Shown here piece after piece: positions 1 through 9,382 of a DNA stretch of 64,000 bases (positions are counted from its first letter, which is position 1; each line of letters begins with the position of its first letter). This stretch comes from Chlorogloeopsis fritschii PCC 6912. Lineage in GTDB: Bacteria; Cyanobacteriota; Cyanobacteriia; Cyanobacteriales; Nostocaceae. A model generated the notes under the pieces. That model was given only the letters and a program-made list of their open reading frames with translations. It did not search any database and was not told the origin of the DNA. The stretch covers positions 434,001-498,000 of the forward strand of contig NZ_AJLN01000116.1 in the NCBI RefSeq assembly GCF_000317285.1, written 5' to 3'. The position numbers and the translations under genes are program-made.

Positions 1-3000
1 TTTGGTGATAACAGCAATTGGCAGATTATATCTTGCTCTATTCCCTTAGCTGCATAAGCAAAACCGTGGAGCATAAAATTATCGTGGGTTAAGTCTTCCA
101 GGTTTTCTGGCAAATCAACCAATGCCATTTCTGTTGCCGATACCCCAATATTTATTACCAGAGTGTTGCCAACCAGAGGGCGATCGCTAATTTTGGCAGC
201 ATGAGGAACTTGGCTCTCACTTAATTTGACGACTTCACCGTTAGCTCCATCGAGTTCTGAAAGCAAACAGGCGATCGTTTCCTCGACAAAAAACACTTGT
301 TGAGGATGCTGGACAATTTTGCTAATCAGCAAGGCTTCGCGAATGTTAAAACGATATTGTTCCGTCCAATTCCAAGGACAGGTGCAGATGACACCAGCAA
401 TATTATCGATCGCATCGTGGAAGATTTGTTGATCTAAACCAGCAGCCGATGCTGTTAAACCGAGAGTCGTGCTATTGCGATCGGATTTTAACGTCAACAG
501 CAATTTTGAGAGCGATCGCGTTACCCAAACCAAAGGAACCATCGCAACTTCATTGAACTGCAATACTGGTTCCCATTTTTGCCGTTCGTTTTTATAGGGG
601 AGGGCGATTTGCAAATAGGGTTTTAACTGTGCTGAAAAAAGATTTTGTGACACCGCAGGTGCATTGTTCGCATTAGCTTGCTCCTGTGCTTGTTTAGTTT
701 CTGTTTCTAAGTGATGTCCAGAATAAGCTGTGGGCGGCAAATAAACTTCTGCTGGTAAACGAAATGCTTTGGTGTTAGCAATTGCTTCTGGTTGGTTTTC
801 TGCTGACCAATAGAGAGGATGTAATTCTGCCGTAGAGCGATTTAACAGTACCGCAGAAATCCCCGTTGTACCCAAATCAATACCGAGATACCAAGCTGAG
901 TTCCGATTATTGTACCTAGATTCTGTAATATTTCCAAACTTAGAATCTGAAGGCAAAATAATTTCTGAGGAATCTGTTGTCTCTTCCTTTCTTTCAGTTG
1001 CAGCTAACTGTGTACCAGAAAAAGTAGTAGCCAGTTGTCCCTCGACTGGTTCTTGATATTCTAAATTTTTAGCAGGCTGCTGCTCCAAATGATTTTGTTC
1101 ATCAAAATTAGCTAAATCCAGATCCAATTGCTGTAATTGCTCTCGATTCAAGGAAATTTCCGGTACATCTGAATTCTGATTTTCTGCGTGTGCCAGTAAA
1201 TTTTCCTGTGGTGAAGCAACAACATAGTTATCTGAGGAAATGCCTTCTTCCTCGGTTGTGGGAACTGATGCGTGTAACTCTACTTCAGATACCTGTTCAC
1301 TAATGCCGAAATTTGTAGTTGTCTCAGCACTAATTAGCTCTTCTGGTGGCAAAGATGAATTCTGTGTCTCTTCCGTAAATTCAATCTTATTCGATAAATC
1401 TAATAATTGTTCCCTGACAACTTCGGATATATCTTGTGTATTGATTGCGTTGGCATTGCCTGAATCTAACAAACCCGCATCTGGTTCGTCAAACCAAGGA
1501 TCTGAGCCACCAAAAATAGAATCCGGTAGTTGAACTTCATCGCTGGTGTCTGGAGTCTGAGTTTCAATATTATTCAAAAAATCATCAGGTAATTCATCTG
1601 GGAGATTAGGAGCTTCAAAAACTACTTCTTGAGGAACAAATTCTGATTCTTGTTGACTGATATTATTAGTTTCATCAACCAGAAATTCTTCTGGAACATC
1701 TTTATTTTCGACAGTTACTTCTTGATGAAATAATTCTGATATTTGCTGATTGATTGTAGTAGTTTCATCAACAGATGTTTCTTCTGGGACAACTGTATTT
1801 TCGACAGTTACTTCTTGATGAAAAATTTCTGATATTTGCTGATTGATAGCAGTAGTTTCATCAACAGTTAGCTCATGCTCTGCAACTTCATTATTCACTT
1901 CCTCAGAAGGAGTTTCAGAGTTAGCTACAATTTCAGTTCCAAACAAACTAGCATAAAGTTGCTCTACTTCATCACGAATTGACACAGAGCTTTCCGGCTC
2001 TAATTCATTAGTAGTGATATTAGTAGCATCCGGCGTGTTTTGCTCGTCTTGAGTTAGCTCTGTCCCTAAATTATCCTCACTAAGCACAGAGTCGGTTGCT
2101 TGGAAATTACTGGTAAATGTAGCTGAAGTATCTTCTTGTGTAGATTCCGAACTTGTATTACCTGCCTGTAAACTTCTGAGATTGGCAGGTAGCGTTTCTT
2201 TATGGATATCAATGGTAAACGGTTCTTGAGAACTAATTTGTAGCTGCGCCTGCTGGGCAAAATTATTAATCAAGCCCGTCAATAACTGTTCTCCTTGCAG
2301 CCCCTTGCTGTACATTCTTGCTAATGCCTGGGACAACGACTCATTGTAGGTGTGAATATTGCGCTGTAGGGACTCAAACACCACATTTACACTGCCATCA
2401 AGGGCAAGTAATCGTCGATCCAATTCATTAGCAAGACGTGTTAACCGCGCCAACTGATCTTGTGACTCCAATAAAGGTTCACCAGAAGATGCTGGTTCTA
2501 TATCGCCTTTGTTGTTTGCCACAGACGAACCAGCAGCACCAAGGGCGAGCCATTGCTCCTGCGAAGAATTCGCCAAAGCTGGCGGCTTCTGAGGCTGGAA
2601 ATTGCCCCCTAGCCGATTTGTTACCGCTTGTAAAAAATCTGTAATAATTTGTTCTTGATTCGCCAACTGCTGGGCAAGGGAGTAGCTTTGTAAACGCCTT
2701 TGTTCTAGCTGCCTAATTTCCTGAACAAGGCTTGCCCGCTCTTGTAAAAGCCCTTGTATTTCTGCTTGTAATGGTGCCAGCAATGACGAAAATGCGTTCG
2801 TCTCGGTTGAATTCACATCTTCTGTGTCTTGGTTGGGTTGCTTGTGCCGTGATGAAGAGTGATTATTTTTAACAACAAATCTCGCTAGTAAAGGTGACAG
2901 CAGTCGCTGTTGCTGGTGTTGTTCCTCGTTTTCTGGGCTACCTACTTCCGCCTCAGTTTCCGTGCAACTCACAAGAAAGTTACGAACTCTTTCTAAAACT

Positions 3001-3116
3001 TGTTTTGGTTGCTCCCCTTCGCTAGAGAGGAGCTTAGAGAGGCGTTTGTTGGTAAGTAAACTATCAATGTCTGCGATCAATGTTTGAATTTCAGTTGTGC
3101 GGGAAGTCACTTTCAT
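1..3116 (-). CDS. Large Hsp70/actin-like ATPase-domain protein, partial
   Basis: The reading frame is open from an ATG at 3116 to the left edge, so at least 1038 residues are present and the C-terminus is missing. Residues about 110-165 are Gln/Glu/Leu-rich and look like a coiled coil. Residues about 300-735 are acidic, Ser/Thr/Glu-rich and probably disordered; they hold a 31-residue repeat (positions 1680-1880). From residue 743 an Hsp70/actin-type phosphate-1 motif (YLGIDLGTTGISAVLLN) opens an ATPase domain that continues off the edge. The family resemblance rests on that motif and the following fold-like pattern. No J-domain partner or grpE lies beside it. The function is unknown; an ATP-driven scaffold or chaperone-like role is inference. 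Confidence 0.8.
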   Translation of the reverse strand, partial: MKVTSRTTEIQTLIADIDSLLTNKRLSKLLSSEGEQPKQVLERVRNFLVSCTETEAEVGSPENEEQHQQQRLLSPLLARFVVKNNHSSSRHKQPNQDTEDVNSTETNAFSSLLAPLQAEIQGLLQERASLVQEIRQLEQRRLQSYSLAQQLANQEQIITDFLQAVTNRLGGNFQPQKPPALANSSQEQWLALGAAGSSVANNKGDIEPASSGEPLLESQDQLARLTRLANELDRRLLALDGSVNVVFESLQRNIHTYNESLSQALARMYSKGLQGEQLLTGLINNFAQQAQLQISSQEPFTIDIHKETLPANLRSLQAGNTSSESTQEDTSATFTSNFQATDSVLSEDNLGTELTQDEQNTPDATNITTNELEPESSVSIRDEVEQLYASLFGTEIVANSETPSEEVNNEVAEHELTVDETTAINQQISEIFHQEVTVENTVVPEETSVDETTTINQQISELFHQEVTVENKDVPEEFLVDETNNISQQESEFVPQEVVFEAPNLPDELPDDFLNNIETQTPDTSDEVQLPDSIFGGSDPWFDEPDAGLLDSGNANAINTQDISEVVREQLLDLSNKIEFTEETQNSSLPPEELISAETTTNFGISEQVSEVELHASVPTTEEEGISSDNYVVASPQENLLAHAENQNSDVPEISLNREQLQQLDLDLANFDEQNHLEQQPAKNLEYQEPVEGQLATTFSGTQLAATERKEETTDSSEIILPSDSKFGNITESRYNNRNSAWYLGIDLGTTGISAVLLNRSTAELHPLYWSAENQPEAIANTKAFRLPAEVYLPPTAYSGHHLETETKQAQEQANANNAPAVSQNLFSAQLKPYLQIALPYKNERQKWEPVLQFNEVAMVPLVWVTRSLSKLLLTLKSDRNSTTLGLTASAAGLDQQIFHDAIDNIAGVICTCPWNWTEQYRFNIREALLISKIVQHPQQVFFVEETIACLLSELDGANGEVVKLSESQVPHAAKISDRPLVGNTLVINIGVSATEMALVDLPENLEDLTHDNFMLHGFAYAAKGIEQDIICQLLLSP
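1708..1880 (-). repeat. 93-bp (31-aa) internal tandem repeat
   Basis: Two near-identical 93-bp units start at 1708 and 1801 on the plus strand, and a weaker third lies at lower coordinates. On the coding (minus) strand they encode units of the pattern VDETTxINQQISExFHQE followed by VTVENxxVPEE. They sit in the acidic linker of the Hsp70-like protein. The period is a whole number of codons, so copy number can change without breaking the frame. Confidence 0.8.
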
Positions 3117-3921
3117 TTACCTTCGCTAAAACTGTACGTCTGATAGTGCAGAAATTACTTTAATTACTACTGTGATGATGTTATGCATCAGTTGAGCGTT
3201 CCGAACTCGTGGGCGATCGCCACTTAGTTCGCTACCCCCAAGAAAGCTGCTCGGTGTTTACACGGTACTAAAAAACCAAAGGTTATGCATTATTTTTAAT
3301 TTTTAACCTCTTGTTAAACTGGTCAGTTCATTCCGACCATCTGTACTCTTTGTAAATATGAGCTAAAAAACCAACCTCAACCTAATTTTCCAAAAGTTCC
3401 AAAATTTCTTTTTAATTTTAAGAAGTTACTAAAACGAAATATTTTACAACAAGCGGTTAATTTCGGCGATAGGCATGATTGCTACAAATTTCAGCAAGCG
3501 CTAAAAACAGCCTTAGCAAAAATTTAGGAGCTTGAGTATGATTGATATAACTTGCCTGTACTCCAGTCATCATGGTTGAGTATAGGTAGCCAGCCATATA
3601 TCTTGTACCAGTTCCAAAGACGGGCGAAACACCCACCCAAACTTTACCTAGTTTTCAGCACCAGGTAAAAATAGTTGAGAATCCTCTTGTCACTTGATTG
3701 TGTAACATAGTTTAGTTTTATCTTGGAAAGGGCTTGTGCTTTGATAGTTTAGTACACGTGATCATGAAAAGGGGTTCGGAAGTAGCCTGAAGTCCAACTC
3801 TTTACCTAGAGCGATCGGCACTATTGTTTTCTTACCCTAATTCACGACGAATTGTACTGAGGCTGAGAATGGCGCTTTTGTTTGTTGTGTTTACTGCAGC
3901 GTTTATCAATTAGATTTCGTA
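3117..3921. other. Intergenic region between divergent genes
   Basis: This 805-bp AT-rich spacer separates the divergent Hsp70-like and Crp-family genes and must hold both promoters. It contains one HIP1-like site near 3213. I see no ORF worth calling, no RNA gene and no clear operator; a 13-codon ORF near 3538 is too short to support. Confidence 0.5.
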
Positions 3922-4620
3922 ATGGAAGATCGGCATAGCGTCCAGACACCCGCCAATCCTTGGATTTTATCGGCTCCCTTTTTTCAAGGATTGCCCGCAA
4001 GCGCTATAGAAGTAGCCCTGACTCATCTTGTGACCCGCACTCACCCAGCCAATCAAGTGATCCTGCTGGAAAATGATTGGGGAGGTTCTGTATATTTTAT
4101 TATTGAGGGATGGGTAAAAATTCGTACTTACAATTTAGAAGGTAAAGAAGTAACGCTAAATATCATCGGTAAAGGAGAATTATTCGGTGAAATGGCTGCA
4201 CTCGACGAAGTGCCTCGCTCCACTGACGTGATCACTTTGACTACGACTGCGATCGGTAGTATGCCTGCTCAAGATTTTCTCAAGTTACTTCAAACAGAAC
4301 CTTTGGCAGGAGTAAGATTGGCGCAACTAATGGCACGACGCTTGCGGCAAGTTAATCGGCGATTGCGTTTGCGGGAATCTGATAGCCAATCGCGTGTAGC
4401 AGATACGTTATTATTTTTGGCAGAGGGACAAGGGAAAAAAGGAGAAACGGGAACAGAAATTCCTAATTTGCCTCATCGGGAATTAAGTAGTTTAAGCGGA
4501 CTGGCACGGGAAACAGTGACAAGAGTGTTGACAAGACTAGAAAAGAAAGGGTTGATCAAAAGGGATCAGGAGGTTATTTGTATCCCAGATGTGTCAGCTT
4601 TAGAAAGAATGATTGTTTAG
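3922..4620 (+). CDS. Crp/Fnr-family transcriptional regulator
   Basis: This 232-residue cytoplasmic DNA-binding regulator has the Crp/Fnr layout. An N-terminal cyclic-nucleotide-binding-type beta barrel spans about residues 20-130, with the typical GELFGEMAALDEVPRSTDV stretch. A dimer helix follows, then a winged helix-turn-helix at about 170-225 with recognition helix RETVTRVLTRL. The barrel keeps a Glu-x-x-Ala-Leu-x5-Arg-Ser pattern like that of cNMP binders, so a nucleotide ligand is possible but not shown. It lacks a cysteine cluster for Fe-S sensing. The DUF2232 gene follows 10 bp downstream and cobT after it. It differs from NtcA in the recognition helix, so I do not name it. Confidence 0.9.
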   Translation: MEDRHSVQTPANPWILSAPFFQGLPASAIEVALTHLVTRTHPANQVILLENDWGGSVYFIIEGWVKIRTYNLEGKEVTLNIIGKGELFGEMAALDEVPRSTDVITLTTTAIGSMPAQDFLKLLQTEPLAGVRLAQLMARRLRQVNRRLRLRESDSQSRVADTLLFLAEGQGKKGETGTEIPNLPHRELSSLSGLARETVTRVLTRLEKKGLIKRDQEVICIPDVSALERMIV

Positions 4621-4630
4621 ATTCTCTAAT

Positions 4631-5368
4631 ATGAGCATTATAGATTCTCCAACCGATGAGCCAGAAGAACGTCCCAACCCCCAACCCTACGACTCTGTAA
4701 CTTCTTCATATACAGATAAACAAAATCATTTAAGACAACCCCAATTAAAGCTGGATGCACCATTGAGAATGGTGGAAACAGCATTTTTAGCCAGTGCCGC
4801 TAGCTTAATTTGGTTTATTAATTTTTATTTTCCCTTAGGCCCGGTGTTGCGGATATTTTTCCCAGTACCGATCGCTCTAGTCTACCTGCGTTGGGGCCAA
4901 AGAGCAGCATGGATGGCAGCAGTCACTTGTGGTTTGCTGCTATCGGTGTTGATGGGGCCTGTTCGCAGTTCGCTATTTGTCATGCCTTTTGGTTTTATGG
5001 GAGTACTTTTAGGGGCAACTTGGCATCGCCGCGTTCCCTGGATTGTTTCGATCAGCTTGGGTGCAATATTGGGCACTGTAGGGGTATTTTTTCGGTTGTG
5101 GCTGTTATCTTTGTTGTCAGGGGAAGACCTTTGGGTTTATGTAATTAACCAAGTCACAGATATGATCGAGTGGTTATTCCTCAGGCTGGGTATACTATCA
5201 TCTCCCAGTGTTTATACGATCAATCTCGGAGCGATCGCTTTAATCGTATTCAACAATTTTATTTACCTATTCGTCGTACATCTAGCAGCATGGCTGCTCT
5301 TGGATCGCTTAGGCAACCCCATTCCCCGCCCGCCACGCTGGGTACAAGTTTTGATGGATTATGAGTAA
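4631..5368 (+). CDS. DUF2232 family membrane protein
   Basis: This is an integral membrane protein of about 245 residues. A polar N-terminal tail of about 50 residues is followed by roughly six hydrophobic segments (for example LIWFINFYFPLGPVLRIFF and NNFIYLFVVHLAAWLLL). The pattern fits the DUF2232/YybS family, whose biochemical role is not established. The reading frame is open from a TTG at 4613 that overlaps the upstream stop, but the ATG at 4631 is the more natural start. It is probably cotranscribed with the Crp-family gene just upstream. Its position before cobT hints at a vitamin or metabolite transport role, which is inference only. Confidence 0.85.
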   Translation: MSIIDSPTDEPEERPNPQPYDSVTSSYTDKQNHLRQPQLKLDAPLRMVETAFLASAASLIWFINFYFPLGPVLRIFFPVPIALVYLRWGQRAAWMAAVTCGLLLSVLMGPVRSSLFVMPFGFMGVLLGATWHRRVPWIVSISLGAILGTVGVFFRLWLLSLLSGEDLWVYVINQVTDMIEWLFLRLGILSSPSVYTINLGAIALIVFNNFIYLFVVHLAAWLLLDRLGNPIPRPPRWVQVLMDYE

Positions 5369-5418
5369 TGGTCACTTGTCCTTTGTCCTTTGTTATTTGT
5401 TCTAAGCTAATGACTAAT

Positions 5419-5510
5419 GACCCTTACGGGTACCCTGCGGGAAGTCGCCCTCCAGGCGTCTACGCCAGTCGCCCCAAGTCGGGGAACCTGCCCACGGCGC
5501 TGGCTCACCA
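5419..5510. repeat. GC-rich intergenic repeat, copy A
   Basis: This GC-rich element is built of short palindromes (GGGTACCCTGCGGGAAG, CAGGCGTCTACGCC, CCCCAAGTCGGGG). About 60 bp of its left part is nearly identical to positions 22358-22418. In both places it is bounded by heptameric TGACTAA/ATGACCA repeats. Its base composition is unlike the AT-rich surroundings. It is a dispersed non-coding repeat family; whether it moves is unknown. Confidence 0.8.
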
Positions 5511-5536
5511 ATGACCAATGACTAATGACTAATGAC
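5504..5536. repeat. STRR-like heptamer array overlapping the cobT start
   Basis: Degenerate 7-bp units of the type ATGACCA/ATGACTA are repeated here. They match the short tandemly repeated repetitive (STRR) class known from heterocystous cyanobacteria. Because the period is seven, the array supplies ATG codons in all three frames. The cobT ATG at 5525 is one of them. Confidence 0.75.
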
Positions 5537-6748
5537 TTAATTCGCATTTATACCCAAATCCAACAGGGGCAGGAATGGCTTGTTCGCTATCATGGTTACT
5601 CACCTGTATTTGCTTATGTTTTAGGTTTTACTGACACTTGTTTAATTCCCGGAATTTCCGCAGCCGGTCGCACAATTGAGGATCGTAAATATACAGCAGT
5701 TGCTGATGCTGAATTTCTCTACTGCGGCACAGCAAAAAAACCCCAATATCCTCTTCCACCTCTAATTGCTGGTGCATCTCCAGTGTTAATTTCCCGTGCG
5801 GTGGTGGAGGAATTAAATATACCAATTTATTTATTTAATGCTGGTTTGCCTCAATCCCCTGCCGTCCCGGTAATTGATTTAGGTGGTTCTCCGGCTCGGT
5901 GCTTAAGTCACGGTAATGCGATGGAACTAGCAATGGTACACCACTTGCTAGAACAAGGACTGTTATGGGGCGATCGCCTAGCCGACAAAATGCAAACAGG
6001 TTATCTAGTCTTGGGTGAATGTGTCGTAGGTGGAACCACAACCGCTTTGGCTATCCTAACTGGTTTGGGTATAAACGCAGTTGGAAAAGTCAACAGCAGC
6101 CACCCTGTTTGCAACCACACCCAAAAGTGGGCAGTAGTGCAGGCAGGTTTGGAGAAGATGAGGGGGACAGGAGAAGACACGGAGAGGCAGAGAGGGGCAG
6201 ACACGGAGAATCTATCAAAAATATTCCCCGTGTCCTCTTCTTTCCCCGCGTCCCCAATTGATCCTCTCCAACTCGTGGCGGCGGTGGGCGATCCCATGCA
6301 AGTTGTTGCAGCAGGAATAGCGATCGCTCTCAGCCGCAGTTGTGGTGTTTTGCTTGCTGGTGGTACGCAAATGCTGGCGGTATACGCACTCATGAGCGCG
6401 ATCGCTCAAGCTTATAATTTACCCTGGAACCCAGAAGCAGTAGTCGTAGGTACAACGCGCTGGGTAGTAGAAGATTCCACAGGAGGCACTGTAGATTTAG
6501 CCCAGCTAGTGGGTGAATACAGCATAAAATTGGGCGGTACTCCTCCGCCCTTACTAGCCACTCAATTAAGTTTTGCTAATTCTGCTTACCCCCAACTTCG
6601 AGCATATGAACAGGGTTTTGTAAAAGAAGGTATGGGGGCTGGAGGAGCTTGCATTGCCGCTCATCTCACTTACGATTGGCAGCAACATCAACTTTTAAAA
6701 GCCATTGAAGCCCAAATTGACGGACTATTTCAACTCAATAGTCAGTAG
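5525..6748 (+). CDS. cobT: CobT-like nicotinate-nucleotide dimethylbenzimidazole phosphoribosyltransferase (UPF0284/TIGR00303 type)
   Basis: The product is a 407-residue soluble protein of the cyanobacterial CobT-like/UPF0284 family. The family is annotated as transferring phosphoribose from nicotinate mononucleotide to a lower-ligand base in cobamide assembly, though members have little direct biochemistry. Visible family blocks include LSHGNAMELAMVHHLLEQG, GECVVGGTTTALAIL, LVAAVGDPMQVVAAG and GVLLAGGTQMLAVYAL, all glycine-rich nucleotide-binding-like segments. The ATG at 5525 lies inside a heptamer repeat and no clear Shine-Dalgarno precedes it. Residues about 213-245 are a low-complexity insertion that interrupts a conserved stretch without shifting frame (see 6160-6259). 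DUF2232 and Crp genes lie upstream. Confidence 0.88.
   Translation: MTNDLIRIYTQIQQGQEWLVRYHGYSPVFAYVLGFTDTCLIPGISAAGRTIEDRKYTAVADAEFLYCGTAKKPQYPLPPLIAGASPVLISRAVVEELNIPIYLFNAGLPQSPAVPVIDLGGSPARCLSHGNAMELAMVHHLLEQGLLWGDRLADKMQTGYLVLGECVVGGTTTALAILTGLGINAVGKVNSSHPVCNHTQKWAVVQAGLEKMRGTGEDTERQRGADTENLSKIFPVSSSFPASPIDPLQLVAAVGDPMQVVAAGIAIALSRSCGVLLAGGTQMLAVYALMSAIAQAYNLPWNPEAVVVGTTRWVVEDSTGGTVDLAQLVGEYSIKLGGTPPPLLATQLSFANSAYPQLRAYEQGFVKEGMGAGGACIAAHLTYDWQQHQLLKAIEAQIDGLFQLNSQ
6160..6259. repeat. Purine/pyrimidine hairpin repeat inserted in frame in cobT
   Basis: A purine-rich arm (GGGGACAGGAG, GACACGGAGA) is followed by a pyrimidine-rich arm (TTCCCCGTGTCC, CCCGCGTCCCC), so the two can fold on each other. 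It encodes about 33 low-complexity residues (TGEDTERQRGADTEN and SFPASP) in the middle of cobT. Similar GA-rich/TC-rich sequences sit in spacers here (42190-42330). It looks like an intergenic repeat that entered a coding region at a tolerated loop. Confidence 0.65.
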
Positions 6749-6795
6749 TCCAGAGTCAAAACAGCGTCGGCTGTGGAATATTGACTATTGATTTG

Positions 6796-7173
6796 TTAGT
6801 GAATTCTTTTGAGCAGTAATTGCTCTTCTAGAGCAGCAATCCGATTGTATGCTGCTGTTAATTGTGCTGTTAGTCTTTGAATTTGAATTTCTGGCGTAAT
6901 TTGCTTGTCTCCTCCCTGAAGATTTGAGTCTGGATAAATACCATCTGCTATTACATCTTTGTGTTCCATCTCCGGGTTAAGACTAAATTGTCCTTTGAAC
7001 TGTAAGCGGCCAGTCTCAACATTTTCTAAAACATTATCTCTATCCTCGTGTGTTGTTTCCAAGCAGCACGCCGATAAAGCTTGAGATACTTTATTATCAA
7101 GCTGCTCAATCACTTGGTAGAGGGCATCTAGTTTATAACTCAATGTCAGGACTTGCTTTTGTAATGGCTCCAT
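6796..7173 (-). CDS. Hypothetical protein with terminal coiled-coil segments
   Basis: This 125-residue soluble protein matches no family I recognise. The first 35 residues (KQVLTLSYKLDALYQVIEQLDNKV) and the last 35 (IQRLTAQLTAAYNRIAALEEQLLL) have heptad leucine/isoleucine spacing that suggests coiled coils. A polar middle joins them. The start is a clear ATG at 7173 facing a long spacer. It is convergent with cobT, with 47 bp between the stops. Oligomerisation or a small scaffold role is inference. Confidence 0.6.
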   Translation of the reverse strand: MEPLQKQVLTLSYKLDALYQVIEQLDNKVSQALSACCLETTHEDRDNVLENVETGRLQFKGQFSLNPEMEHKDVIADGIYPDSNLQGGDKQITPEIQIQRLTAQLTAAYNRIAALEEQLLLKRIH

Positions 7174-7879
7174 TTAATACCCTCGTCCGCTTGTTTTTCT
7201 CTATGTTATTCAATTTACTGGCAACGTTAAATATACTTATGATTTTTTTAATTTTTAAGATTATTTTTTAGGAATGAATATTTAATTAATCAATTATTAA
7301 CATTTCTCAATATTGTCTATAGCCTTACTAAATTTTAGCATTGAGAAAATTTACCTTTTTGAAAAAATTTCAAAAATCATGCTTTATCTAGCTATGTCTA
7401 GATTTTGGCAGTATCACGAAGAAAAAATCATAAAAGCATAACCAGGTTCGGCAAAGCTAACGCTTAAAGCTATTAATGGAAATTTGTTAGCTTACATATC
7501 ACTAAATTTTGACAAATCAATTAAAAAGCTAAGAATCGACTAATATGCCATTAGGCAGGCATCTATATGATTTCATTGCCCAACGCTTGTAATGGAAAAC
7601 TCTCTTCCATACCCCAAGCACCTCTAGCTCCTAACTTAAGACAGATGGCAGTAATTATGCTTATCAAAATATAGCTATTTTGGCTGATTATTTTGATTGC
7701 GAGAACTTAAATAATAAAATTCTTGGTAAGCAGGTATGCATTCTAATCTCAATAACTTGTGCTTGTTGCTTACGCAAATTTTCTCGATTACGGCTGGTTA
7801 TCCTCTTACTCAGTCGTTAGCAAAGGTAATCAGGCAATTTGGTTAAATAGTATGAGTTAGAAACAAAAATCTCAACTCA
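7174..7879. other. AT-rich intergenic region
   Basis: This 706-bp spacer lies between divergent genes. It is strongly AT-rich (poly-T and poly-A tracts around 7240-7440). A 35-codon ORF beginning at 7568 has no ribosome-binding site and no recognisable features, so it is not called. I see no RNA gene or repeat family member. Confidence 0.45.
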
Positions 7880-9028
7880 ATGTATAGACGGTCTTTTTTG
7901 CAAGGCAGTATTACACTAGTACTCTTACAGTCACTGCTTGGATGTACTAACAACAGCCAGGAGAAATTAAGTGTTCAACTTTTAAAAGGCTCTATTCCTG
8001 CTCAGGTAGTTAATAAATTCCGACGAGCTTTACAGCAGAAGGCACAACTAAATTTTGCTCCTGCAGAGCAGTTACAGGATTTATATCAGGAATTACAAAC
8101 CTGGCACAATCAGTCCAAAACAAATTCTCCGAAAAAATGGAATTTTCCCTTACCCTTAGGATCATCGGCAAAAGATGCTGTTGCTGATTTAGTGACTTTG
8201 GGAGATTATTGGCTAAAAGCAGCTATTGAGCAAAAACTAATTCAACCACTAGAAGTAGAACAGCTAAAACAGTGGTCTAATTTACCTCAACGCTGGCAAG
8301 AATTGGTAACACGCAACGAGCAAGGCTACCCAGATGCCCAAGGAAGAGTTTGGGCGGCTCCTTACAGTTGGGGTAGTACAGTGATTGTTTACGATCGCGA
8401 CAAATTCCGAGAATTAGGTTGGGAACCGACAGACTGGAGCGATTTGTGGCGAAGCGAACTGCGCGATCGCATTTCTGTGCTCAACCAGCCACGAGAAGTA
8501 ATAGGTTTAGTGTTAAAGAAGCTAGGACAATCTTACAACACGCAAAATTTGGACAGCATTCCTAACTTGGAAGAAGAATTAAGCACTCTCAATCAACAGG
8601 TTAAGCTTTACAGTTCCACAAGATATTTAGAACCTCTAATTATTGGAGATACTTGGCTCGCGGTTGGTTGGTCAAATGATGTATTGTCCGTACTTGGACG
8701 TTATCCTCAACTTGCCGCAGTTATTCCGCGATCGGGAACAGCATTGTGGGCAGACGTGTGGGTAAAACCTGCGGGCGTTACAGGTGAGGATTTAGCATAC
8801 CAATGGATCGATTTTTGTTGGCTACCAAACATAGCTGAACAAATTTCTCTGCTTGCCAAAACAAATTCACCTATTTCTACAAAAATTGAATATTCTAATC
8901 TCCAAGCAGAATTACGTAACTTGTTAAGAAACAATAATGAAATTTTTGCCAAAAGCGAATTTTTACTTCCCTTACCACCCGGCGTAACTGCTAAATACGA
9001 ATCTTTATTTAACAAAATTAAGGGATAA
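7880..9028 (+). CDS. Periplasmic substrate-binding lipoprotein (PotD-like, type 2 fold)
   Basis: The 382-residue protein starts with MYRRSFLQGSITLVLLQSLLGC. It combines a twin-arginine-like motif (RRSFLQ) with a lipobox (LLGC, Cys22), so it is probably exported and lipid-anchored. The mature part resembles extracellular solute-binding proteins of the spermidine/putrescine (PotD) or iron type: VADLVTLGDYWLKAAIEQKLIQPL, then RVWAAPYSWGSTVIVYDRDKFRELGW near residues 150-180. No permease or ATPase gene adjoins it, so the transported ligand and partner are unknown. An AT-rich spacer precedes it and palindromic repeats follow it. Confidence 0.82.
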   Translation: MYRRSFLQGSITLVLLQSLLGCTNNSQEKLSVQLLKGSIPAQVVNKFRRALQQKAQLNFAPAEQLQDLYQELQTWHNQSKTNSPKKWNFPLPLGSSAKDAVADLVTLGDYWLKAAIEQKLIQPLEVEQLKQWSNLPQRWQELVTRNEQGYPDAQGRVWAAPYSWGSTVIVYDRDKFRELGWEPTDWSDLWRSELRDRISVLNQPREVIGLVLKKLGQSYNTQNLDSIPNLEEELSTLNQQVKLYSSTRYLEPLIIGDTWLAVGWSNDVLSVLGRYPQLAAVIPRSGTALWADVWVKPAGVTGEDLAYQWIDFCWLPNIAEQISLLAKTNSPISTKIEYSNLQAELRNLLRNNNEIFAKSEFLLPLPPGVTAKYESLFNKIKG

Positions 9029-9053
9029 GTAGTGATTGGGTATAAGGGATTCC

Positions 9054-9101
9054 CTCGTTACCAGGTTGAACCTGGTAACGAGAACTAGAGCCTCTGGCTC
9101 T
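9054..9101. repeat. Perfect palindrome plus second hairpin, copy A
   Basis: Positions 9054-9082 form a 14-bp perfect stem (CTCGTTACCAGGTT and its complement) around a single base. A second hairpin, AGAGCC-TCT-GGCTCT, follows at 9087-9101. The first palindrome recurs at 53787-53815. The location just after a stop codon could make it a transcription end, but there is no clean T-run. Confidence 0.75.
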
Positions 9102-9382
9102 CTTAATTCTTAATCGATTTATTTTTCTCTTCACTTTGTGCGTAATTAGCGAGTTAGACACTGTATCAAGTAAATAGCTTTTTTCAAGCATCAGTTTCTA
9201 GCTGATGCCAATAGCAAGTAATTTTGTGCTTCTTTTAGTGCGTAATAAAATTTACTTGTAAATATTAATAACTATATTTACATAAAAGAATAAAAGCAAA
9301 AAAAATTACTTGTGTGTTATCAATGCTCAAGCGATTTATCCTAGTAAAATCTTGCAGCGATTGGACATAATTTGAGGTAGAA

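Noticed and set aside
1240-1533. Plus-strand ORF of 97 codons
   Set aside because: It lies antisense to the acidic linker of the Hsp70-like gene, whose frame is open for over 1000 codons; composition is a mirror of that gene.
7568-7675. 35-codon ORF in the spacer before the binding protein
   Set aside because: No ribosome-binding site and no recognisable composition.
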